A stretch of DNA of 64,000 nt from Axinella damicornis (Eukaryota; Porifera; Demospongiae; Axinellida; Axinellidae), in assembly GCA_963931865.1 (NCBI GenBank), contig OZ007511.1, positions 4,668,626 through 4,732,625 of the forward strand, in the 5' to 3' direction. Numbering within the stretch: position 1 is the stretch's first letter; every line of letters begins with the position of its first letter. Under the pieces are notes generated by a model that saw only the letters and a list, made by a program, of their open reading frames with translations, did no database searches and was not told where the DNA came from. Position numbers and translations under genes: made by a program. Shown here one piece after another: positions 32,340 through 42,444 of this stretch.

Positions 32340-32450
32340 GATCCAGTCAAGCACATGTGGGTCATCAATTCTTCGCACCTTGACGAGAACAATCGCACCT
32401 TGACGCACTGTTTGTGCCTTGACGAGAAGAATCGTATACTGAGAAGAACA
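32340..32450. repeat. TTGACGAGAAC repeats, left part
   Basis: Imperfect ~39-bp repeats (CGCACCTTGACG, GTTTGTGCCTTGACGAGAA) like those at 34670-34985, cut by the G-rich minisatellite. Confidence 0.7.
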
Positions 32451-34181
32451 TTGTGTTGGGGGTGGAGGTGGCTGCTGTGTTGGGGGTGGGGGTGGAGGTG
32501 GCTGCTGTGTTGGGGGTGGGGGTGGAGGTGGCTGCTGTGTTGGGGGTGGAGGTGGCTGCTGTGTTGGGGGTGGGGGTGGAGGTGGCTGCTGTGTTGGGGG
32601 TGGAGGTGGCTGCTGTGTTGGGGGTGGGGGTGGAGGTGGCTGCTGTGTTGGGGGTGGGGGTGGAGGTGGCTGCTGTGTTGGGGGTGGTGGTGGAGGTGGC
32701 TGCTGTGTTGGGGGTGGGGGTGGAGGTGGCTGCTGTGTTGGGGGTGGTGGTGGAGGTGGCTGCTGTGTTGGGGGTGGTGGTGGAGGTGGCTGCTGTGTTG
32801 GGGGTGGGGGTGGAGGTGGCTGCTGTGTTGGGGGTGGAGGTGGCTGCTGTGTTGGGTGTGGGGGTGGAGGTGGCTGCTGTGTTGGGGGTGGAGGTGGCTG
32901 CTGTGTTGGGGGTGGGGGTGGAGGTGGCTGCTGTGTTGGGGGTGGGGGTGGAGGTGGCTGCTGTGTTGGGGGTGGTGGTGGAGGTGGCTGCTGTGTTGGG
33001 GGTGGGGGTGGAGGTGGCTGCTGTGTTGGGGGTGGTGGTGGAGGTGGCTGCTGTGTTGGGGGTGGTGGTGGAGGTGGCTGCTGTGTTGGGGGTGGGGGTG
33101 GAGGTGGCTGCTGTGTTGGGGGTGGGGGTGGAGGTGGCTGCTGTGTTGGGGGTGGGGGTGGAGGTGGAGGTGGCTGCTGTGTTGGGGGTGGTGGTGGAGG
33201 TGGCTGCTGTGTTGGGGGTGGTGGTGGAGGTGGCTGCTGTGTTGGGGGTGGGGGTGGAGGTGGCTGCTGTGTTGGGGGTGGGGGTGGAGGTGGCTGCTGT
33301 GTTGGGGGTGGAGGTGGCTGCTGTGTTGGGGGTGGGGGTGGAGGTGGCTGCTGTGTTGGGGGTGGAGGTGGCTGCTGTGTTGGGGGTGGGGGTGGAGGTG
33401 GCTGCTGTGTTGGGGGTGGGGGTGGAGGTGGCTGCTGTGTTGGGGGTGGTGGTGGAGGTGGCTGCTGTGTTGGGGGTGGGGGTGGAGGTGGCTGCTGTGT
33501 TGGGGGTGGAGGTGGAGGTGGCTGCTGTGTTGGGGGTGGTGGTGGAGGTGGCTGCTGTGTTGGGGGTGGTGGTGGAGGTGGCTGCTGTGTTGGGGGTGGG
33601 GGTGGAGGTGGCTGCTGTGTTGGGGGTGGGGGTGGAGGTGGCTGCTGTGTTGGGGGTGGGGGTGGAGGTGGCTGCTGTGTTGGGGGTGGTGGTGGAGGTG
33701 GCTGCTGTGTTGGGGGTGGGGGTGGAGGTGGCTGCTGTGTTGGGGGTGGGGGTGGAGGTGGCTGCTGTGTTGGGGGTGGGGGTGGAGGTGGCTGCTGTGT
33801 TGGGGGTGGTGGTGGAGGTGGCTGCTGTGTTGGGGGTGAGGGTGGAGGTGGCTGCTGTGTTGGGGGTGGAGGTGGCTGCTGTGTTGGGGGTGAGGGTGGA
33901 GGTGGCTGCTGTGTTGGGGGTCCGGTGGCTGCTGTGTTTGGGAGTGGGGGTGGAGGTGGCTGCTGTGTTGGGGGTGGTGGTGGAGGTGGCTGCTGTGTTT
34001 GGGGGTGGGGGTGGAGGTGGCTGCTGTGTTGGGGGTGGTGGTGGAGGTGGCTGCTGTGTTGGGGGTGAGGGTGGAGGTGGCTGCTGTGTTGGGGGTGAGG
34101 GTGGAGGTGGCTGCTGTGTTTGGGGGTGGGGGTGGAGGTGGCTGCTGTGTTTGGGGGTGGTGGGTGGAGGTGGCTGCTAGA
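32451..34181. repeat. 1.7-kb G-rich minisatellite (30/24/36-bp units)
   Basis: About 58 units of TTGGGGGTGGGGGTGGAGG plus TGGCTGCTGTG. Most are 30 bp, with 24-bp and one or two 36-bp variants, and a GGTGGT/GGTGGG polymorphism inside units. All units are multiples of three, so several frames on both strands are open for 500-660 codons (Val/Ala/Gly, Trp/Leu, or Pro/Gln/His products). These frames start and stop in unrelated repeat sequence, so I do not call a gene. Every unit contains four closely spaced G-tracts able to form a quadruplex in principle. Confidence 0.95.
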
Positions 34182-34242
34182 CACCTTTTGTCGTCTGGTC
34201 TTGAGAACTGGTGTCGATTCCACTGCAAGATGATACACGGTA

Positions 34243-34560
34243 CACGCTGAATCCAAGCACGCTGAGTCCATCATCTTGCAGTGGACTCAGTGTGCTTGGA
34301 TTCAGCGTGCACATACCGTGTATCATCTTGCAGTGGACTCAGCGTGCTTGGATTCAGCGTGTACCGTGTATCAAATCATTCTCAAATCGTTGCTTGCTTC
34401 ATGCAGTGGACTCAGCGTGCCTGAACTCAGCGTGTACCGTGTATCATCATGCACGGTATGTGCACGCTGAATCCAAGCACGCTGAGTCCACTGCAAGATG
34501 ATACACGGTATGTGCATGCTGAATCCAAGCACACTGAGTCCACTGCGGGATGAACCTCTT
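34243..34560. repeat. Inverted cluster of ~60-bp repeats
   Basis: The unit AGTGGACTCAGCGTGCTTGG plus ATTCAGCGTGCACATACCG appears three times in plus orientation (~34278-34440) and three times in minus (34243-34280 and ~34445-34545), so the whole block can fold into large hairpins. Confidence 0.85.
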
Positions 34561-34669
34561 GTGAATTTTGAGACATGAATGCAGAGCATCACAACATGAC
34601 TAAAGCTAGAGACACCTTTTAGTCACTGGTCTTCTTCACGTTGAACGGTTCACCGACGAACAATCGTAT

Positions 34670-34985
34670 ACTGAGAAGAACAATTTAATTGCAATCGCAC
34701 CTTGACGCACTGTTTGTGTCTTGACGAGAACAATCACACCTTGACGAGATACCTTGACGGGAACAATCGCACCTTGACGCACTGTTTGTGCCTTGATGAG
34801 AACAATCGCACCTTGACGAGATACCTTGACAGAACAATCTTGACGAGAACAATCTTGACGACAATAATCGCACCTTGACGCACTGTTTGTGCCTTGACGA
34901 GAACAATTGCACCTTGACGAGAACAATCCCACCTTGACGCACTGTTTCCTTGATGAGAACAATCGCACCTTGACGAGAGCAATTC
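34670..34985. repeat. TTGACGAGAAC minisatellite
   Basis: Irregular repeats of CACCTTGACGCACTGTTTG, TGCCTTGACGAGAACAATCG and shorter ACCTTGACGAGATACC forms. Confidence 0.85.
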
Positions 34986-34999
34986 GACAATATCGTGTA

Positions 35000-35395
35000 G
35001 ATCTACTGAGAAGAACGATTTAAATTGCGAGGGTATCTTAAATATGAGGGCAGTTTTGCTATTCTTGCCTGGCGAAGGCCCTCAGGGTCGAAACTTTCCG
35101 TGTATGTTGATGAAGTTTGTGCACTATTCTTAGTTCGCTTGTCTTAGGTGCTATGCTAGCTCATGGAGATTCTACTCTGAATGGCAGAAAGAAACGATGA
35201 ACTTCTTGAGACATGATATGCATGCATGCACTGAACATCACAACATGACTGGTATATAGCTAAAGCTAGAGACACCTTATAGAGCTGTACCTTGACGTTG
35301 AAAGAAAGATCTCGATCCAACGAGCTTGAACCTTGAACAAACCAACGAGCTTCCAACGAGCTTGAACCTGAGAAGAACGATTTAAATTGCGAGGG
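35000..35395 (+). repeat. Retrozyme-like module, plus-strand copy
   Basis: GAGAAGAACGATTTAAATTG, AGGGTATCTTAAATATGAG, a hammerhead-like core at 35069-35100, GTGCACTATTCTTAGTTCGC and AAAGCTAGAGACACCTTATA follow in the same order as in 22840-23114 (inverted). The start of the module recurs at ~35370-35415. Confidence 0.55.
35069..35100 (+). ncRNA. Hammerhead-ribozyme-like core motif, one core change
   Basis: CTGGCGA (canonical CUGANGA has A where the second G stands), stem GGCCC/GGGTC with a 3-base loop, then GAAAC. Probably a decayed member of the same family as 23178-23211. Confidence 0.35.
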
Positions 35396-35434
35396 TACCT
35401 TAAATATGAGTGCAGTTTCGAATTTCTGAGAACC

Positions 35435-35785
35435 AACTACAAAGTTCCATCCAAAACTGTGTAATTGTATGTTCTAATACAGCTAGCAGGAGTATTAATT
35501 AATTAGCTGTACGTCAAATGCATTAACCACTCGGCCACCAGCCACCTACAGTTTCGCAACTGTATCCTGTCTCTCCTCAGCGGAGTGCTCCCGGTTTACC
35601 CGTTTTAACAGGGCGACCTCCCTTCAGAGTTCCTGGACCTAGCAAGTGGTATAACAAAAGACGTTAATCTGAGAACCAACTACAAAATTCCTTGCAAATC
35701 TGTGTAACTGTATGTTCTAATACAGCTAGCAGCAGTATTAATTAGCTGTATGTCAAATGCTTTAACCACTCGGCCACCCATATGT
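35435..35785 (-). repeat. Two copies of a tRNA-like repeat (possible SINE)
   Basis: On the minus strand, GGTGGCCGAGTGGTTAA, the A-box region of tRNA-Ser/Leu genes, occurs at ~35525-35545 and ~35762-35780. Each copy continues with CATTTGACRTACAGCTAAT, CTAGCTGTATTAGAACATAC and GTAGTTGGTTCTCAG. A B box at normal tRNA spacing is absent, so these are not tRNA genes. A tRNA-headed SINE remnant is the best guess. Confidence 0.45.
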
Positions 35786-35794
35786 TATGCTAAA

Positions 35795-36000
35795 GGTTCT
35801 TGTATGCACAGCAACCTCGTACGATTTCATCAATGTTAATATGATGGTATGTTTTGAGTAACCGATTCGCTGTCGATTGCTAAAGGTTCTTGTATGCACA
35901 GCAACCTCGTACGATTTCATAAGATGGTATGTTTTGAGCGACCGATTCGCTGTCGATTGCTAAAGGTTATTGTATGCACAACAACCACGTATACGTACGA
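35795..36000. repeat. ~90-bp tandem repeats, inverted relative to 27.2 kb
   Basis: Two and a half units of GTTCTTGTATGCACAGCAAC plus CTCGTACGATTTCAT and ATGGTATGTTTTGAG, mirror images of 27185-27465. Confidence 0.85.
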
Positions 36001-36149
36001 TTTACAGGATCACCGAGCACGCTACATCAATAATGTATACAACGTACACTCACACATTCATTGGTCACATAAATGTCACATAAATCTCTCAGCAGGATGA
36101 TGCCTGTATCACACAGGATATCGACATTAACTGACAGGATGGGATAGCA

Positions 36150-38925
36150 TGACACACTAGATCTGCATTACCTGAGGCACGTGTCATGCTGTACCCCTAC
36201 CAGAACTTTATTATCCTGTGTGAGACACAACCTGTACACCGTATTTTGGGAAATTTTGTTTTTGTGACAACTATTTGTGTTGCTATATAAAAGTTTCGCG
36301 AACTGTACTGATCGAAGCGACTTTTCTTTAACACATCTGACCTTGCTGTATACTTGCAGTTCTTTCACAAACACACTGACCCAGCTTCGGTAAAAGAAAT
36401 AATCTAATGTGGAAAGTTTTTGTCTATGTGGGGCTTGTTCACACTCATCCCAATTACATATTGTGCTCGCACAGCTACAATTAGCAAACTATTATATCGC
36501 AAGTCAAACATGGACTCTGAACTGCATCATCAAATTCTATGGAGCATGTAGCTACCGCTTCCAATGGTAGACACGAGATTATATAGGTATAGCTAGGTCA
36601 CCTTCAGAGTGCCAAGTGGATGGGCTATAGGCCTCACCACAGCAATCTGAGGCAGGTTCCTCTGTATCTGCATAGAAATGCAGAACAAGAGAAAAGCGGT
36701 TGGAATTGACAGTGATTATTACGGAATTTCTGCAGCAATAATTAAACATGCATAACATAATAGCATGACACACTACGTAGGTCTGCATTACCTGAGGCAC
36801 GTGTCATGCTGTACCCCTACCAGAACTTTAATATCCTGTGTGAGACACAACCTGTACACCGTATTTTGGGAAATTTTGTTTTTGTGACAACTATTTGTGT
36901 TGCTAAAAGTTTCGCGAACTGCACTGATCGAAGCGACTTTTCTTTAACACATCTGACCTTGCTGTATACTTGCAGTTCTTTCACAAACACACCGACCCAG
37001 CTTCGGTAAAAATTATCTGATGTGGAAAGTTTTTGTCTATGTGGGGCTTGTTCACACTCCTCCCAATTACATGTTGTGCTCGCACAGCTACAATTAGCAA
37101 ACTATTATATCGCAAGTCAAACATGGACTCTGAACTGCATCATCAAATTCTATGGAGCATGTAGCTACCGCTTCCAATGGTAGTCATGAGATTATATAGG
37201 TATAGCTAGGTCACCTTCAGAGTGGGCGATAGGCCTCACCACAGCAATCTGAGGCAGGTTCCTCTGTATCTGCATAGCAGAAATGCAGAACAAGAGAAAA
37301 GCGGTTGGAATTGACAGTGATTATTATGGAATTTCTGCAGCAATAATTATGCCAGGTGAAGAGAACATGCATAACATAATAGCATGACACACTAGGTCTG
37401 CATTACCTGAGGCACGTGTCATGCTGTACCCCTACCAGAACTTTAATATCCTGTGTGAGACACAACCTGTACACCGTATTTGGGGAAATTTTGTTTTTGT
37501 GACAACTATTTGTGTTGCTAAAAGTTTCGCGAACTGCACTGATCGAAGCGACTTTTCTTTAACACATCTGACCTTGCTGTATACTTGCAGTTCTTTCACA
37601 AACACACCGACCCAGCTTCGGTAAAAGAAATTATCTGATGTGGAAAGTTTTTGTCTATGTGGGGCTTGTTTACACTCATCCCAATTACATATTGTGCTCG
37701 CACAGCTACAATTAGCAAACTATTATATTGCAAGTCAAACATGGACTCTGAACCACATCATCATATTCTATGGAGCATGTAGCTACCGCTTCCAATGGTA
37801 GACATGAGATTATATAGGTATAGCTAGGTCACCTTCAGAGTGGGCGATAGGCCTCACCACAGCAATCTGAGGCAGGTTCCTCTGTATCTGCATAGTAGAA
37901 ATGCAGAACAAGAGAAAAGCGGTTGGAATTGACAGTGATTATTATGGAATTTCTGCAGCAATAATTATGCCAGGTGAAGAGAACATGCATAACATAATAG
38001 CATGACACACTAGGTCTGCATTACCTGAGGCATGTGTCATGCTGTACCCCTACCAGAACTTTAATATCCTGTGTGAGACACAACCTGTACACCGTATTTG
38101 GGGAAATTTTGTTTTTGTGACAACTATTTGTGTTGCTAAAAGTTTCGCGAACTGTACTGATCGAAGCGACTTTTCTTTAACACATCTGACCTTGCTGTAT
38201 ACTTGCAGTTCTTTCACAAACACACCGACCCAGCTTCGGTAAAAGAAATTATCTGATGTGGAAGGTTTTTGTCTATGTGGGGCTTGTTCACACTCCTCCC
38301 AATTACATGTTGTGCTCGCACAGCTACAATTAGCAAACTATTATATCGCAAGTCAAACATGGACTCTGAACTGCATCATCAAATTCTATGGAGCATGTAG
38401 CTACCGCTTCCAATGGTAGTCATGAGATTATATAGGTATAGCTAGGTCACCTTCAGAGTGGGTGATAGGCCTCACCACAGCAATCTGAGGCAGGTTCCTC
38501 TGTATCTGCATAGTAGAAATGCAGAACAAGAGAAAAGCGGTTGGAATTGACAGTGATTATTATGGAATTTCTGCAGCAATAATTATGCCAGGTGAAGAGA
38601 ACATGCATAATCTATCCCGTTGTCAAGCTGCAAACTGTTCTAAAAAAAATAGCTACCGCTTCCAATGGTAGACATGAGATTATATAGGTATAGCTAGGTC
38701 ACCTTCAGAGTGCCAAGTGGGTGGGCAATAGGCCTCACCACAGCAATCTGAGGCAGGTTCCTCTGTATCTGCATAGTAGAAATGCAGAACAAAAGAAAAG
38801 CGGTTGGAATTGACAGTGATTATTATGGAATTTCTGCAGCAATAATTATGCCAGGTGAAGAGAACATGCATAATCTATCCCGTTGTCAAGCTGCAAACTG
38901 TTCTAAAAAAAATAAATTAATCTAA
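36150..38925 (+). repeat. Tandem array of four ~616-bp units plus a truncated fifth
   Basis: CATGCTGTACCCCTACCAG recurs at ~36186, 36805, 37420 and 38038, giving periods of ~617, 615 and 618. Units differ by scattered substitutions and small indels. The last unit is shortened and joins the right arm of the inverted block. The 67-codon frame repeated in units 2-4 has no known domain and is probably incidental. One unit occurs singly and inverted at 26.42-27.05 kb. Confidence 0.9.
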
Positions 38926-39048
38926 AGAAGTACGTATGACTATGTAATTTATTATGGCAATGCCCAGTGGACAGCAGAGTTGTCATCTTGAAGTGATAGG
39001 ATGTACGTCGACGGGACACACCGACTGTTGCTACCTAGAAATTATGTG
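38626..39048 (+). repeat. Right arm of the 12.8-kb inverted-repeat block
   Basis: It ends GGTAGCAACAGT-complement through AAATTATGTG, the inverse of 26274 onward. The CAAGCTGCAAACTGTTCTAA segment is present twice here (~38626 and ~38887). Confidence 0.75.
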
Positions 39049-39059
39049 AGAACATCGCC

Positions 39060-39187
39060 TTGACTCCTCCCTTCCCCCTAGTACAGGGTTCCAGGAGGCA
39101 GTCGGCAATTATACTCACAGTGAGCTGCATTGGAGAAGCAACAACAATGTGTCAACACGGTTGCGTGATCAATCTTAATATGATGGT
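39060..39187 (-). repeat. Displaced module of the left arm
   Basis: GAGCTGCATTGGAGAAGCAA and GATCAATCTTAATATGATGG are the inverse of 27457-27520 but lie outside the right-arm end, so the block is not a simple inverted duplication. Confidence 0.6.
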
Positions 39188-39336
39188 CGTTGAGGATCCA
39201 GACTAATAGAACCCAAGACATGCATGCGAGTATACACAATTATAACGATTGAGGTACCACAGGAAAGAATGACCCTTTTCAACTTGGAAACTTTGTTGGA
39301 GTAGGAAAAGACATGAATTTTGTTAGCCTCGCTAAC
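39188..39336 (+). repeat. Second copy of the flank of the LINE-bearing MITE
   Basis: CGTTGAGGATCCAGACTAAT to GACATGAATTTTGTTAGCC repeats 23293-23455, including the first ~10 bases of the MITE (TAGCCTCGC), and then stops. The copying therefore happened after that MITE had inserted. Confidence 0.75.
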
Positions 39337-39339
39337 AAA

Positions 39340-40086
39340 ATTCCTGGGAGTAAAAGCTTTGCTTCAGGTAGTCACAAACATCCTTAAAAGAAACAGCTGA
39401 CTGATTAACACAGCTTTGAAGAGAGTGGATGTCCATCTGTGAAGATTCAAAGTCAGATCCATAAAAGTCTACCACAATAAAAGTCTACCACAGTCAAACT
39501 CTTTGTGGTAGCCTTGACCACGTGCTGCCCGAAGAAGCAACTCCTGTGGATAGCAACTCCTGTAGATTCTTGTAGGTCTGATAACCAGGCTGATCAAACC
39601 GATTGATTATAGCACTGATTACAAGGTCAAGAGTTTCAAAATATAACCTGCGATACAGACCTTTAGGCGACTCAGGATGAGAAGGTTCACCGCATCCAAC
39701 CTCAAGTCTGTTTGGAGCTTTTCTTCTTCGTGGCAAACAGGTGGATCTATATCAACACCATTAGCCACTCTCAATCACTCAATTTTCACCCAAAAGAGAT
39801 CGAACATTTCATCAGACCGAATAGACTGCAGCGTAGAAACAGTCAATGCTGCTAGCTCTTGACCTTCAGCAGCTGAAATGTCAACATGTTGCAAAGTACG
39901 CCTTAGATTGTCACTGTGTTTAGAACAAGTTCTCCAAGCAAGGTACCAAATAGGAAATTAAACGTTTTTATCTGGGAACTTACACCAATTAATTGACTCT
40001 TTACCTCAGTGTCGGTAACAGTATCTATACTCTGTTCATCCTGTAGGACTGCATAATTGGCAACGACACTACCAAGACTCTCACCA
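39340..40086 (-). pseudogene. Second hAT transposase pseudogene, internally deleted
   Basis: Colinear with 30565-31500 but lacking several blocks. It retains minus-strand INRFDQPGYQTYKNLQELL, RRLYFETLDLVIS, the DIDPPVCHEEEKLQ region and the VTDTEVKSQLIGV region. It lacks the dimerisation tail (PATKASSERSF) and the N-terminal catalytic Asp region. It does not carry the 165-bp insertion of the first copy. Confidence 0.8.
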
Positions 40087-40320
40087 GGTTTTGAGAATAC
40101 TTTTTGTCCACTCCATCCCTACATATAGAATCTACGGACTCCCAATTTGGGACACATGAATTCTGGTCAAGAATAAGAAAAATAACTGTAGGAAATTATA
40201 GAATGCACGAATCAGCAGGAGAATGCCACCAAAATAATCTACAACTCCCAAGGACTTCCCATGAACGTAGTTACAAGACTTTTTAGCAGCTACTGAATGT
40301 ACAACTTACCCCTTTCTACC

Positions 40321-40579
40321 CCTTTCGCAGAGGGTTGTATGTCTGACCGTAGTCGGCTACGGTGACAACATCATCGAAGCAGACTTTAATCACTGCATTC
40401 TGCTCCTCTGCCATCACCAGTAGGCGAGAATCTTCCTGCCGGTCATGTTCGATGCTCAAGCTGCCCCCCAGCCACATCCCTGTTTGGGTTGGTGTCAAGA
40501 TAATATTAGTGTGGTCTCTTAGATGGTTGCAGTGCTTGTGGAGAGCCATCATGTCAGTGAACGCTTCACCACGGCACAT
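40321..40579 (-). pseudogene. Unit 1 of a duplicated exon array
   Basis: Minus-strand exon-like block between an acceptor (TACTTCTATGCAG before ATGTGCCGTGG) and a donor region (AAAGGG then GTAGAA or, 10 bases on, GTAAGT). It reads MCRGEAFTDMMALHKHCNHL to VCFDDVVTVADYGQTY with no stop before the donor. No domain is recognised in it; it lies upstream of related copies and a PHD-finger fragment. A ten-base duplication of the donor area (CCCCTTTCTAC/CCCCTTTCGC) may have damaged splicing. Confidence 0.5.
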
Positions 40580-41047
40580 CTGCATAGAAGTAGAGTACAT
40601 CATTCCTGAAGTCGTTGTGCTGGGACAGGGGTGGTGAGCAATGGAGGGAGCAATTGATGTAGCTCCAATCTCACAAGCAGGGTATAAAGAGGTTACAAGG
40701 TTAGTACTATGCAAGTCGCTCACTGACTCCCCACTTGATGTATTCTAGGACCAGGTCCTTACCATGACTCTGTCTGTAAGTCAATGAGCCTTTTATGCAT
40801 TGTCATTGCACGCTCCTTCCCTTCCTTTCACTCTTCATGCCATAACATGCTCCTGATCACTCCAAGGTGCAGGTGGTTGTCCTATACCTTTAACCTTTAA
40901 TAACGCACAGTTAACATTATAACTATTTTCTCAGTTGAGTTGAAGATTGGACTTCATATGAAGAGCAGTTTTAGTCATAGCTCAATGTCATTAGCACAGA
41001 TGGGCTATTGGCTTCCTTATCTGCGGCAGTGACTTTCCATGACTTAC

Positions 41048-41280
41048 CCCTTTCTCAGAGGGTTATATGTCTGACCGTAGTCGGCTACGGTGATGACATC
41101 ATCGAAGCAGACTTTAATCACTGCATTCTGCTCCTCCGCCATCACCAGTAGGCGAGAATCTTCCTGCCGGTCATGTTTGATGCTCAAGCTGCCCCTCAGC
41201 CACATCCCTGTTTGGGTTGGTGTCAAGATAATATTAGTGTGGTCTCTTAGATGGTTGCAGTGCTTGTGTAGAGTTAGCAT
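41048..41280 (-). pseudogene. Unit 2 of the duplicated exon array, truncated
   Basis: Same peptide as unit 1 from the HKHCNHLRDHTNIILTPTQT region to YGQTYNPLRKG, ending at a GGG-GTAAGT donor, but the 5' part with the acceptor is lost. The intron-like sequence around GACCAGGTCCTTACCATGAC recurs beside units 1 and 2, so the whole ~0.73-0.78 kb segment was duplicated. Confidence 0.5.
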
Positions 41281-41499
41281 GTCCACAAGTCTACAAGGTT
41301 AGTACTACGCAAGTCGCTCACTGACTCCCCATTTAATGTAATCTAGGACCAGGTCCTTACCATGACTCTGCCTGTCATGCATTGTCATTGCACGCTCCTT
41401 CCCTTCCTTCCACTCTTCATGCCATAACATGCTCCTGATCACTCCAAGGTGCAGGTGGTTGTCCTATACCTTTAACCTTTAATAACTTTAACAAACAAG

Positions 41500-41640
41500 T
41501 GCACGCTGCCGCCCAACCACATCCCTGTCTGGGTAGGATTTAGTACGTTAATATGACCCCTGGGATCATTGCAGTGCTTGTGGAGAGCCATCGTGTCAGT
41601 AAACGCCTCACCACAGCACATCTGCATAGAAGTAGAATAC
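41500..41640 (-). pseudogene. Unit 3 of the duplicated exon array, decayed
   Basis: Keeps the exon's 5' part (CACCACAGCACATCTGCATAG with an intact acceptor on the minus strand) and a diverged middle (CCCAACCACATCCCTGTCTG); the 3' part is missing. Confidence 0.4.
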
Positions 41641-41825
41641 AGTCATCATTCCTGAGGTCGTTGTACAAATAAGGCACAGTTTAACATTATAACTATTTTC
41701 TCAGTTGAGTTGAGGATTGGACCTCATATTAAGAGCAGTTTTAGTCATAGCTCAATGTCATTAGCACAGATGGGCTATTGGCTCCCTTATCTCCGGCAGT
41801 GACTTTCCATGACTTACCCCTTTCG

Positions 41826-42184
41826 CAGAGGGTTGTAGGTCTGACCGTAGTCAGCTACGGTGATGACATCATCGAAGCAGACTTTAATCACTGCATTCTG
41901 CTCCTCCGCCATCACCTGTAGGCGAGAATCTTCCTGCCGGTCATGTTTGATGCTCAAGCTGCCCCCCAGCCACATCCCTGGGTGTACTGATCGCCAGTGC
42001 AGCCTTCAAGTTCAGTGGGGACCTGTGTCAGACCCATGCACTTCAAGTGGAACCACTCTTCACACTCCTCACATGCCACCATGTCGTCGTATGTGTCTGG
42101 CATCAAACATGTAGAAAACACATACGGGAAGTAAGGTGGAGCCCAGTGTGGAATTGAAGCCCTTTTGTGTGGGAATGATTCCAA
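41826..42184 (-). pseudogene. Unit 4 fused to a PHD-finger fragment
   Basis: 41826-41985 repeats the exon's 3' part with an AAAGGG-GTAAGT donor. Immediately upstream on the minus strand is CLMPDTYDD..ACEECEEWFHLKCMGL, a PHD finger lacking its last zinc ligands (C-x2-C and C-x4-H pattern followed by WFH and C). PHD fingers commonly read histone-tail methylation; in animals they also sit at the ends of some transposon proteins. Whether a functional gene remains elsewhere cannot be told. Confidence 0.55.
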
Positions 42185-42444
42185 CTTCTTATTCTGGAAG
42201 CGGCCGCATCTGTCTCAAACTACGGTATATATAGTTGTTGAATGCTGCAGTATTCAGAAGCTACGTGTTAAATGATGCAGTGTTCATCTAGCTGCTAAAT
42301 GTTGCAGAAGACATGTTGGTCTCCTGGGTTGATTCCCATCAGCTCCTTTGGGAAGATTGTGAGGCAGTTGTGGTCTTGGTAAGGTCAGGATCACATGAGC
42401 TGCATATGGTCACCGCCATTCATGTAGGTTATATAGTTTGCTCC
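42185..42444. other. Intergenic, no gene supported
   Basis: Nothing recognisable was seen. Confidence 0.3.

Noticed and set aside
32252..34274. 500-660 codon frames on both strands through the G-rich minisatellite
   Set aside because: All repeat units are multiples of three, which opens several frames at once. Their starts and ends lie in other repeats, and no flanking gene structure exists.
36806..38242. 67-codon frame repeated in three tandem units
   Set aside because: Conservation follows from recent tandem duplication; no domain, and the first unit does not share the frame intact.
26274..39048. Maverick/Polinton-type giant element
   Set aside because: The inverted arms prompted the idea, but no polymerase B, integrase, protease or capsid-like frames were found between them.
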